Below the pieces are notes generated by a model. That model did not search any database and had not been told where the DNA came from. It worked only from the letters and a program-made list of their open reading frames with translations. 64,000 nucleotides of DNA from Polytrichum commune (lineage: Eukaryota > Streptophyta > Polytrichopsida > Polytrichales > Polytrichaceae), in NCBI GenBank assembly GCA_950295325.1, contig OX485805.1, positions 42,000,758-42,064,757 of the forward strand, in the 5' to 3' direction. This document shows positions 22,303-33,983 of the stretch, one piece after another; position 1 is the first letter of the stretch, and each line of letters begins with the position of its first letter. Made by a program: the position numbers and the translations under genes.

Positions 22303-22510
22303 ATTTTTGTGCACCACGTGCGGCTGGGGTTTTTTTTTGTTTTGGGGCTATTTACCTTCAAGGGCTGAATTAAAGCCTCCCTATAATTACTTAAATTTCA
22401 AAAATGGCCCATTTGTTTGCACCCTTCCATTATTTTGTCCATTATTATTACTTATATTGTCCAAGTCACTGCATTTTTTTGTACTCTATATTCCTTTTAA
22501 GTAATAAAAG
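22303..22510. repeat. Direct repeat copy 2 (partner 20715-20905)
   Basis: Same motif order as copy 1, with small insertions (a T-rich run at 22330). It ends CTTTTAAGTAATAAAAGC. Divergence is about 25-30 percent by eye. Confidence 0.65.
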
Positions 22511-22924
22511 CTAACCTACTTCCTAACGCAATTGACGAGTGTTGAGGGAAAGCATGGAAACAAAGAAGGGTGCAAACAGTAGTACCATTGCAAACATAGT
22601 TATGGAGAAAACACATAGGAGACCATAGCAAAGTAATACCATTGCAAACATTGTTATGATGAAAACACATAGGAGATGCCAACACAAATACCATAGCGGT
22701 CATTGCAATGCAAGTGACCAAAAACACAGAGCATAGTAAAGCGGGTTTAAAATTTACAATTTAGGGTGGAGTCCACAATGTTACAGCGCGTACAAAATAA
22801 CCCCAAGTACACCACAAATAGGGTAAGGATGAAAACAGAGGAAAAATGTCCGTGTGTTCACAAACACAACATGCGGTTTACAAAATGCTGACCCATTTAC
22901 ATACCATACTAAACATACATTCTA

Positions 22925-23425
22925 GGATCCTTATCTTCGGCCCCTATATTAATTTTACAAAAAAATAGTGGCCCGCATTTTATGTTCATCTAACTTACTT
23001 ATAATGGGATTGTCTACATTTAATGGCCCCTTCATTATTTGGAATTCCTTTATAATTTTTATTTCAAATGATTTTAATCCTCTCTATATTATGCCGCACG
23101 TCGTTTTTAAAATGCACTAAGTGATCTACCCGTGATACAATCATGTTAACAACTAAAATACAATGCATCATATACATTACGAAAGTGCAGGTGTATTCAC
23201 ACAAAAAATGATTGTGTGTTAGAAATCCCTAGGATCCTAAAATTCAACCCATGTATTATTTCTAGTAGAAAGTAACAACCCACATTTTATACCTATCTAC
23301 TTTACTTGTAACGAGATTGTCTATTTTTTAATGAACCCTTCATTATTTGGAAGTCCTTCATAAATTTCATTTCAAATGAATTTGATCCTCCCTATATTAT
23401 GTCACACGTCGTTTGTAACATGCAC
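22925..23425. repeat. Tandem pair of about 190-bp units
   Basis: Unit 1 (22925-23115) and unit 2 (23240-23425) share GAGATTGTCTA/GGGATTGTCTA, CCCTTCATTATTTGGAA, ATTTCAAATGA and CTATATTATG(C/T)C(G/A)CACGTCGTTT. Both are followed by GCACTAAGT. They lie about 310 bp apart in the same orientation. Confidence 0.65.
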
Positions 23426-23639
23426 TAAGTACTCGACCCGAGGTTTACACTAAGGACCAATGACCTCCAAACGACTTTGACTATAGTTCATGGACTACTC
23501 TACATTCTCATCCAAAAAACAGGGTGCCATGGTCATTTAAGAGCCATGGTCTAAGTGTAATGCCTTGATTATAAACATGCCCTTAGGCCCCAAACATCGT
23601 ATAAATGAAATGGCAACTTTTAATAATACAACATTTATG

Positions 23640-24990
23640 TTGATTCTTAAGCTTGTTATATTATCAAGGTGGGATCGGAAACGTATGACCTTTGGGACGC
23701 CATAGGGGCAATGGGGTTTTTCATCGCCATCATGATCACCATCACCCATCCACATGCTATGTATGTATGTCATCTATGAGGGCAAGGAGAGGAGGAAAGC
23801 CGAATGTTGGTAATATATAAGAGCAAGGTGGGAGCATTGCCATGGGCTATGGCAAGGGCACCAAATAATGAGTTGTTTGTTGGGATAAAGCAACACAAAA
23901 CGAGACCTCGATGGATTTGCGACTTTCAATATTATATCATTTTTCCCGTTTCCCAAATATGTTGCTTTATCAAGGTAAGACTGGAGACACATGGTTGTTA
24001 AGATGCCACAATGCCAACGGGAGTCTCATCATCATCATCATGACCACCTATGCACATGATGCTTATGTAGTCTAGAAGAGTAAGGAGAGGAGGAAAGTGG
24101 AATGTTGATATTAAAGGCAAGGTGGAGGCATTGCCATGGCCATGGCGAGGGCATCGAATGATGAGTTGTCGTTAAGATACAACAACACAAAAAGTCGATC
24201 AAAGTATCACCTTATGTTGGTCTAGTATTGGTTTATTTTAAATTAAATTTGTTTCCACCTCTTAAATATTGTTCATGTATTCATAACGAGGATTTCATAC
24301 TTTTTGATACCAATAAGTTATGAGTATTTGACGGTATTAAGTCTTCGATACCACTTGGGTCTATATTCCATTCAAGAACCTTCATGCCTAGGCAAAACTG
24401 TCTTAATGTCAACATGGTTTGCAACGCAATTGACTCAAATAATAACTACTAGGACATACAAACTTTCATTCTCTCACCTTGATGTACCCACCAAACATCA
24501 ATATTTGACTGGTATCATAGTTTTGATGTCCACAGAGAGGTTCTTTGATACCATTGTTGATGTTGATTGTTGATTGTTGATACCATACATTACCTACACA
24601 CCGAAAACATCAATGGTAACAACACACGACTTATTTTCTTATTGTTGAGATTGCAACTCCAATGACATATAACATTTCTACCGATTCTTAAATGCCCATG
24701 TTATGTTATGTTATGTTATACAGTAGGACATGAAACATGTGGCCTTTAGGATGCCATAAGGGCAATGGGTCTCATCAGCATCATCCCCATCCTCATCCTC
24801 ATCCTCATCAATGCACATGCTATGTATGTAGTCCAGGAGGGTTAAGGAAAGTGGAATTTTGGTGGTAAGGTAGAGAGAGTGCGGTGGAGGCATTGCCATG
24901 TGCATCTAAGTTGTGGGGAGGGCAGTAGCGATGGCGATGGCGCCGAGTGATGATGAGTCATCATTGGGATAGAGCGGCACGGAAGCAGAC
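23640..24990 (+). repeat. Three copies of the CLPX-upstream segment
   Basis: Units at about 23640-23900, 23950-24190 and 24700-24990 share the same succession. First comes ATGCCAT(A)AGGGCAATGGG or a variant, then a CATCATCATC tract, CACATGCTATGTATGTAGTC, AAGGAGAGGAGGAAAG, GAGGCATTGCCATG, GATGATGAGT and TTGGGATA. The third copy runs into the presumed CLPX leader, so promoter-proximal DNA has been duplicated twice upstream. Confidence 0.7.
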
Positions 24991-25425
24991 TGCGCCAGAT
25001 TCCTCCTCGTTTCGCTCCCATTTGTCAAACAGGAAACAAACTAAACTGAGCATTACTCGAAAGCAAAAGTAAAGCAAAGCAAAGCAAACCCAAGAGGGGG
25101 CGGGAGGGGGGGGGGGCTCAGGGGCGAAGCTTTGAAGCATCAAACCCTGGCGGTGCGCCTCTCGCAGTTGCTGCCGGAAATCAAGAGGTCACGTGATTCG
25201 GCGCGAGTTTTGACGAGCGGGGGGCTTGTTGTGCCATGGTGTAGATGCAGGCTTGCAGGGCAAGCTGCGTCGATCGGTGGAGGCAATTGTGGATGGAGGG
25301 GCGCTAGGGTTTGGTGTCGATGAACTTGGAGGGAGGGACTTAGGTGGATTGTTGAACTTGTGGTGTAGGAATTTGACTTTGAATTCGATTGCGATTGGGG
25401 ATTGGAGTGAGGAATTTGCGGCAAC
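24991..25425 (+). promoter_or_regulatory. Presumed CLPX promoter/5' leader
   Basis: G/C content rises and a poly-G run occurs at 25097-25117. No convincing TATA box is seen. An upstream ATG (25319) precedes the chosen CLPX start and is out of frame with it. The transcription start cannot be placed from sequence alone. Confidence 0.4.
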
Positions 25426-28400
25426 ATGTCTGCGATGGTGAGGTGGAGGAGGTTTAGCGATCTGGCCGTGGGCGTGGCGAGTCATCACCGACGACGGGGT
25501 TTGGGACGGAGAATTTTGGCTCCTTCCACTTCGCCGTGCTCTTGCGGGAGCTCAGCGATTTCGCCTGCGGCAACACTGCCGAGCCATGTACATCATAATA
25601 GCGTGTGTTCATATAGCGTGTCATCCCCAGTGGCCACACCTTTCCGTAATAGCACAGACCTGAATTTCGGGATGGAGAATACGTCAATTGGGAAGAAGAC
25701 GCATGGGGCGAGTTTCCATGACGGAGGGTTAGGGAAAGAGAGGCGTGGAAATAACAACAAGGGCATACAAGCCCATGCAATTTGTGCGACTTGTAGCACA
25801 CCTTTAACAGCCTCAGTAGCGTCAATTTATCCTCTATCGGATTCCGTGCTTACTTGTTCCAATTGCGGAGGAGCTGATTCCATATTGATTCTTGAACCGG
25901 TATCGTCATCATCATCCTCGCCATCAGCGAGACATACAACTTACAACAAGACATCAGAACACAATGGCTCCTCCTCCTCCACCAAAGGAAATAGTGATTC
26001 AGGGGGTTCTGATGCTTTATCGGTCGTGGAAAGTGCGCAATTGCGCGAGACTGTTTTACGCGTTTCCAGATGGCAAGCATCACGTAGGCAAGGACATGGT
26101 GATGTTCCGCAACACTGGCAGCAAGGTGCAGGGATGACACCACCTCCACCGGTAGCTGTACAAGCACCTTCGGGTCCTCCGTTTCCACCTAGCACTAATT
26201 TAGTGCGAGCACATCCTGGAACCGGTGGCTCTGGTGGCTCCGGAGGAGCGTTTGGCTCCAGAGAGTCTTGGGGTGGCTCTGCGCTTGGAAAGGACCTCCC
26301 AACTCCTAGGGAAATTTGCCAAGCTTTGGACAAGTTTGTTGTCGGACAGGAGCGAGCCAAAAAGGTACTTGGAGTCTTGTTATAAACTTTTCTATGTGGG
26401 TTCTTACAGTTCTGCAGAGATTCAGTATTGTTGTAGCGTTTAGGAATATTCGACTTATGAAACCTAGATTGTGGAATCGAATATGTGTGGAGCTGCTGTG
26501 ACGTCTCGTCAAATTCTGCTCCTTGAGCCCCTTTCCCTTTCCTTTTCGGGGCTTTGAATGTCGTTTGGTTCAATTACCTAAATATTATTTGGTAGAATGG
26601 CTCGTAATTATTGTATTCCTCCTTCGATAGATGTTGTGGAATCAATTTCGGCTTTTGGAAGTGCTCTTTAAATGAAGCAAGCAAACAACACTTCATCTGC
26701 ACTCTGCAAATGCTCTGCAACTTGAAGCTACTCTTGTTGGTACTACGATTGATATTGGCAAGTTGAGCTTTTTCATTCAACGAGACTGGATTATTCATAT
26801 TTTCTCTGCTTGCAATTTTGTTTGCTGGACACTCTGCATTGGAATATGTGTCCTGTTATCATGTGTCAAATTGTTAATATTGTTTGATGTACAAAGTGCA
26901 TTGGCATTTGTGTTCATTCAACACAAGTCATTTGGGTTCTTTAACATCAAGAGTTTTGTGTGGAGCATGTTGGATTTCTAAATTCACAGCTCTCACAAGG
27001 TTGCTCAGATTACTTTATATTGATCAGGGTAGAATGCATGAATGTTCAGAGATGTTTAAGTTCAATCACAAACCTTTTAGATTTGGTAGGCTTGACCATC
27101 TGAGAAATGTTTGTCTTCAGATATTATCGGTGGCAGTCTACAACCACTACAAACGCATCTATTATGAATCTGTGCAAAAGGGCAACGTGAAGCCCACCAA
27201 TGAAGGGTATATGGTCTACAAACCAGACATGTTTGGTGACCTTCTAGAGCACGTTGAAGAATTTATTGCTGTTCTGTATCCATTCTCATATTGAAATTGA
27301 GACATTTCTGTGGAAACCATATTTGAGATTGATTTACTTAATTTATTAATTTATTAAAGTTTTCTGTCAACTCCTTTTCATAATGTAAAGTAATTTTATT
27401 ACAGCCTTGAGACTGTGAAGGGGTCTGAAGCATGTCTTTGGAGTCAATGGCATCTCAGCAGTACTTTTGGATAATTGCACGTGCTGGGAGTATCCTTGCA
27501 CTTATTGATGGGTCACTAATAAATGCTGGCAGTGTCCTGATTTCTGATTTTCTCAAAGAGATACTTGTCAGCTGTATTGAGAAATTACATTTGGTGTGGG
27601 GAATTGCAGGCTGGGTGGCTTGAACACAGTTCTTTCAGATGTAGAAGGGGAAGAGAATGATGTTGTTGAATTGGAGAAGAGCAATGTGCTTCTCATGGGC
27701 CCAACTGGATCTGGTTAGTTCAAAGCCCCAGTGTCCTTGCAGATCATCTGTCAAAAGAATTGATTTAGACATGAGAAAGGCCACTGCTGTGAGCGAACGA
27801 ACTGTTTGTAGGTTTTGGATCACTTAATTATGATAGGTAGTAGTACTCTCAACTTGGTCATGATCCTAAGATTATTCTACTTGCAAAACCATTACTGATG
27901 GGTGTTTGGTTATCAGGGAAAACATTGCTGGCCAAGACTTTGGCCAGATTTGTAAATGTGCCATTTGTTATCGCTGATGCTACCACTCTCACTCAGGTGA
28001 TACTCTTGAATTATGTAGTTGAGGTTCTGCACAGGTGTTCAGGTTGTAAGGCAGAGTAGCTGATAATTCTACATAAATTTTGAGTCTTCTAGGTTACAAG
28101 AAAGGGCAAACCTGAGGTTTTTCCTCCTCCTCCCCATTCATCAGGTCCTATATATGGCCGCATTAAAAATAATGTAATATTTTCTTTTTGCTCAAATGCA
28201 GTGCAATGCAAATATGTGCACTCATGCAAATGCAAATATATGTACTCTGACCTGTGCAGGCTGGATATGTAGGAGAGGATGTTGAGTCTATTTTGTACAA
28301 ACTCTTGATGGTAATTTCAATCCTTTCTTGATTTGGATGTTTCCTTAACATTCTGTTTGAAATATGCCCAAAATACTGTTTTGATTTGTGCAGGAATTTT

Positions 28401-31400
28401 TTGGAGTTGTAGGTCTATGTATATAGATACAGATACGAATTTCATCATTGTAGATTTAAGTCTGGTGTTGTTTTTGCACCATATATTTAGGATGGTTTCA
28501 CTTGTAGTTTTTAAAATTATCTATTAGACCATAAAGCCACAGTTCTAACAATTGGTGAATCTCGCATGTGTGTTGATTTGTTTTTTGGCATCATCACAGG
28601 CTGCAGAGTTCAATGTTCCAGCTGCTCAACAGGGTATTGTTTATATTGATGAAGTTGACAAGATAACAAAGAAGGTACTCTTCAGTAGCTCATTCAGTGA
28701 AAGAAAGTTGCAGTTGACGTTCATTGTTGGGAAATAAAATATGCTGAAAGAGAGTGCATGTGTCTTTCAATCTAGTGATATCCCTTCAATGCTTTTGAGT
28801 AGGTGTCATGTACTTGGATGGGCACATCATGTTTTTTTGAGGTTGTGCTTGTAAGTGATGTTGTGTTCTGGATGGTGCAGGCAGAGAGCTTGAATATAAG
28901 TAGAGATGTGTCTGGTGAAGGAGTACAGCAGGCACTTTTGAAGATGTTGGAGGGAACTGTAAGCTTCTCTCCTTGCTTAAAAATTACGTTTATGAATCAA
29001 GTTGTTTGAGAATGTAAAGGTACTGTCTAGCATCATTTTGCTAACAATTGCATTTCTTATCCACATTCTTAGCATCCTGTGTGGAACAATGGTGTAAGAA
29101 ATCTGGTAATTGAATTTTTTTTGGTACAGGTTGTGAATGTGCCAGAGAAAGGGGCTCGAAAACATCCACGAGGGGACCATATTCAGGTGCCTTTTGCATG
29201 GACCTGTGCAGAAAAAGGAGTCGATCAATTACGTCTCATTTGTGGAGCTTTAGCTTATTTCAAATAATAAAGCTAGTTTGGAGTTTTTGTATCTATTTGC
29301 GTCTTGAACGATGTAGTTCTACAGATATCTGATGACAGATAACTAGTTGGCTAGTCTAGATTGTCATATATGTGATAATGCAAATAAAGACATAGGGGTC
29401 TTTTTCCTAAGGAAGGTTAGCTTAGTTGCTTTTTGATTATATCTGCAGCAATCTAGACTCTGGACCTTTGACATAGTAATGAGAGGTGCAGGTTGACACC
29501 AAGGATATTCTGTTCATTTGTGGAGGTGCCTTTGTCGAACTTGAGAAAACGATCGCAGAGAGGTGAGAGTTCATTTCATATTTACAATTGTGAAGTTTGG
29601 TGATTTGTACCCTTCATGGAGGACCGTCTTTTACATTATCGAGTGACATCTTACATGAAACCGCATATAGATGAAATGATGTCTCGTCCGCTAAGAGGCA
29701 GATTTGTGTCATTTCAGGAGGCAAGACTCATCCATTGGGTTTGGAGCATCTGTTCGAGCCAATATGAGGGGAAATAGATTGATTGATGCTGCCCTCACCT
29801 CTTCATTGCTTGAGACGGTAATATATGTCTCAATTTCTTAGCTCCTTGATATACCCTGGAGAGCTGTATTGAAGATTTTTGACTTGATTGAGCTTGATCT
29901 AAATTCTTTGCTTTGTGTTTCAAAGCCTTGGTGGACTTTGTTGACATACTGTGCCAATTTGTAAAATGATTGTTCTTTCACGATTTTGAAAGAAACAGAT
30001 TTTATAGTCAGGTTGTGAATGCTGGCTCAAAGTGTAAATTGTTACCATGGGCTGTGCAGGTGGAGAGTAGCGATTTGATTGCTTATGGACTGATACCTGA
30101 GTTTATTGGCCGATTTCCTGTTCTTGTCAGCCTTGCTGCACTTAACGAAGACCAACTTGTTCAGGTGTTAGTTCGATTTACATCTGTGAAACCATTCTTT
30201 GCTTTCTTAACTTTGTTTAGAATGTGTAAATGCATTGTGAATCTTTTGACTCATTGCACTTGGGAAAGGTGTACTTGGGAAAGATTTACATTATCTCATC
30301 AATGAAGTGAAATCTGCTCATCCTAACTTATCTCAATCACTAACGTAGATGAATCTATATTGTTGCTGTGGGTGCACTTTCTCTGCTTTATCCTGAAACG
30401 GCTACAATCATGATGCTGCAGACATGTGTTGGTTGGTTTCTTCATTTATGTTCTTGGTGCATTGCATGAGCGCTAAAGTGGGTTAATGTCATTCTAAATG
30501 CAGGTCCTCACAGAGCCACGCAATGCCCTTGGCAAGCAGTACAAGAAGATGTTTGCAATGAATAATGTAAGTAAGCAACTTTCGTTTTTGGATATGTGAG
30601 GCATGTTCAGGTTCTGCACATGAACACTTGAAATGAAATTCCACTTGGGATGCTAGGCCAATGCTTTTCGGGTTGGGTTTGGCAGGTTAAGCTACACTAC
30701 ACAGACGGAGCATTGCGAAGAATTGCACAAAAGGCCATGGTGAAAAATACTGGTGCTCGTGGGTTACGATCGATTATGGAGACTCTCCTCACAGACGCCA
30801 TGTACCAGGTTTGTCCACCATGTTGTTTCTGTCATTTGTCTGAGTCTGTTCTCTCTTTTAGCCCTTTACCAACAGTCCAAATTATACAGAAATTCTGTCA
30901 CAAGAGTTTAATTTCCTTGGTATGGTTTCGGTGAGTGCTGTCAGGTGCCAGATGTGCTTCCAAGTGGAGAGGAGAAGATAGATGCAGTAGTGCTCGATGA
31001 TGATGCAGTGGGCTCACCTGATGGAAATGGAGATGGTGCAAAAATTCTACGAGGCGATGGTGCTTTAGATGTCTATCTAGGGAATTCAAAGAGACCAAGC
31101 AAGGTAAGGGCTGTTGCAGGCTTTGATGGCCGGCGCGCTGCCATGATAGTAAGCCTCAAACTCCATGATCACAAGTTGGGGGTCTTCCGGCCTCTGATTT
31201 GTAGGAGACAGTTGAAGCTGCTGTCTACCTTTGTGATCATACATGAGAGGCAATCCCAGTAAAACTTGGTAATCAATTAAAAATCACTTGGGCATTGCCA
31301 GCCTTGAAAAAGAGAACTTTTTGAAGGATATCCTTCAGAGGCTGAACAGCCAAGGCAGGAAAGATATGAACCCAATATGTCTAAAGCCCGAAGGTCTTCA

Positions 31401-31707
31401 AAAATCCATTTCTATTGAATGCTTGGCATGCCTATTACTAGCCCAGTGTACAAGGTTTCAACTATGATAAAGATGTTTAGGTCATCATTTCTTTGGGAAA
31501 TTACCAATTAACAAATTTATCAAATTGGGTCACATCTTGCCTTGTAGTAGTGAAAACGGCTAGTTTTTATAATATGTGCTGTTTCCACTGGGGGAATTCA
31601 AGCTGACACCACTGATTTTTCATTTGCAGAGTGGTGTGCAAAGAACAACGGAAGAGGAGGAGGTTGAAACTGACCCAGAAGTGCCTGCAAGGGCAGCAAA
31701 TTTGTAA
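25426..31707 (+). CDS. CLPX: ATP-dependent Clp protease ATP-binding subunit CLPX, organellar (15 exons)
   Basis: AAA+ unfoldase that feeds proteins to ClpP. The exons are 25426-26364, 27121-27206, 27610-27713, 27917-27996, 28260-28310, 28600-28674, 28881-28958, 29130-29186, 29492-29562, 29718-29817, 30060-30164, 30504-30566, 30686-30808, 30945-31103 and 31630-31707. All introns are GT-AG, phases agree, and the product is 722 aa. An Arg-rich N-terminus ([10 protein letters not shown]) fits a mitochondrial presequence. A four-Cys zinc module follows (C120, C123, C144, C147), then a Ser/Gly/Pro-rich linker and [11 protein letters not shown]. The AAA+ core has Walker A GPTGSGKT (372-379, split by intron 3), pore loop GYVG (405-408), Walker B YIDEVDK (D437, E438), a KGARKHPRG pore-2 region, ClpP-docking IGF (520-522), IGRFP Arg finger (R565) and sensor-2 GARGLR (R628). 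The start has A at -3. The gene looks intact. Confidence 0.96.
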
Positions 31708-33983
31708 AGTAGTGAATTCAATTGTACAGCTTTGATTGAAATCTCCACCATTTATGACGGTTCTTTGTTACTTGCCGATCCTTGAGGTCTGGCTATGTGT
31801 GGAGGTGATTCTGCTTGGGATAGTGCTGGTTTGTCCCAGACTTTGAAGTTCTTACACATCCCACTAGTTTACAGCTCTTCCAATTAGAGCATGGACATAA
31901 ATAGGGAACAGGATCCTCCTCTGCAGCATTCTTGCTTCTTGATGTACACCATCGAGCTTCCTAAGCAAGGTGTAGGTTCTCCAGGTGGCCCTTTGTAAAG
32001 ATTGTGTATTGCCCAAAGGTAAGTACTCTGATAATGACGAAATTTAGCTTGACTACAAGTGCAACAGCTTCATAACTTCTCTTGGTAGCAGAAATCCTTG
32101 TGGATTTAGGTAATTGCTTTAGTGCCAGCCCGGTTGCATGTGAAATGTTGTCTCTGCAATGCAATTGGTGCTATGGAATGACTGATAGTACATGCAGGGG
32201 ATAAATAGTTTGCAGAGCCCAATCAAATTGCTCTTTGGCATTTTTATGGGAGGTGTGTTGTCAACACAGACAACAGAATTCTCCACCATCTAAACTCTGG
32301 TTCCCTTACTGTCTTGGTCACTTCTATTTGGGATGTCAAATATCTCCTCTGTGCACATGTACCCTGCTTGATAGCGGGGCCTGCACAACAATTATTCAAT
32401 CATCTCATGTGATGATGAGCTTTTGGCCCTCAATATCATGTTTGGAAGTTGTCATTGTATTAGGCATGTCGGCTTGTTTGGAACAAGACCCGTATTAGCA
32501 TTTTTATGTGAATTTACATTGCTACACCCAACACAGAAATAATTCAAGTATAACAGTGAGAGAAAAACACATGAAACTTAGGAATGTAAGGAACGAAAAA
32601 TATCAGTGTCTAAAGAGCAATTCTTTCAAAACACACCTACTTAAGTCGAGCTACTCTCAGCCCAATCTTAATGGCAAGAGGTATATGGGCAAAAAAAAAA
32701 TCTAAAACTTTCAATGACAGTATACTATACACAAGACTGCTACACAATATGGATTCTCTCTTAATGTCTTATGCTTGATTTGTCAAGAATAACAAACTGA
32801 GGGTACTCAATGCCATGATTTCTCCAATCTCAAGCCTCAGATGAACATCAGACGAACATCAGAAAGACAAACTAAGATCGTGCTTGGCTTAAGAAGCTAA
32901 GAGGCTGACAACTCAACCGATGGCAGGACTAAATGCATCATATAATGCCACTTGATGACACCAATACCAGGAGAATGATTTCCACAAGCTTCCACAATGA
33001 TTCATTGAGACCCTTCAAGCAACCCCAATATGTCCAGTGGAAATCCCAACATGCCTGGTGGAACCAGATTCCCCAAAATCTTGAGTAACCTATATGAGTA
33101 TCAAATGGACAATGATTGTAGAGTCGTGAATTTGTTTCTAAAAATGTAGCACATCCCTTTATTTTGGAATGCATACTTTACCTAGGAGTTCCATACATTT
33201 GTAATTGCTAAGAAAAGTTTCCTAACTTCAATGGAAAGCCTTGCAACTTCCATAATAACAAGAAGTTTCATTGTCCACCTCGTTGATCTGCATTTTGGAG
33301 ATTACCAACTCCAGCAGACTTGAATATTTTCCTACAAAGAAATCTGTAAGGTAGACAAACCTGATTCCGTGGGGGTTACCTAATACTGAGCTCTAGGGAA
33401 CAAATTAGAAAAGTAAGTTCATAGTCCACACTTACAGTACAATTGAATTCTGGACTGAGATAGAATTCTGGTTGCATTGCAGGATACTTTTGTTTTTTTA
33501 AGTCATGATAACGATTCCTTCAAAGAGTCAAAATACACTACAAAGGAATATACCAAACTGACTACATATCTATGGCTTTATGAATCGGAGCCATAGAGCA
33601 ATAGAGCACATGTTGTCAGTCATCATTGCTTTAATCTACATGTTGCATCAAAAGGAAGTAATATTGAGGTCTTTCATTAAATCCATATGAGCAAATGATG
33701 CATACTTGGAATAATAGCACACGATCAACCAATTATATGCCGCATCAATCACATTGATACATGTCTTCCTGAAATCTGTACAGGCATTGTCCTTTACAGC
33801 AGTTAGATCACACTCAGAATCTGAGGATTAACCAAAGTAACCTACACTAAATAGATGTGCTGCACATATGTTCTCAAACAGTCTTTCTTCCCAAGTGAAA
33901 CATCCCAGGATACAATCGCAATCCTGGATATGTATTCCGGCTGCTTGGACTACTAAATGGTATTGGTTAATTCTATACTTGCA
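31708..33983. other. Convergent intergenic region (3' flanks)
   Basis: It lies between the stop of CLPX and the stop of the minus-strand Rab3GAP gene and must hold both 3' UTRs. No additional gene or RNA was recognised. The short frames 32235-32498 and 32508-32705 show no domain. Confidence 0.5.

Noticed and set aside
23720-24960. CATCATCATC tracts considered as a CRISPR-like or satellite array
   Set aside because: No direct-repeat/spacer regularity. They are microsatellites within the triplicated CLPX upstream segment.
25941-26573. 210-codon minus-strand frame over CLPX exon 1
   Set aside because: Antisense shadow of the Ser/Gly/Pro-rich CLPX linker.
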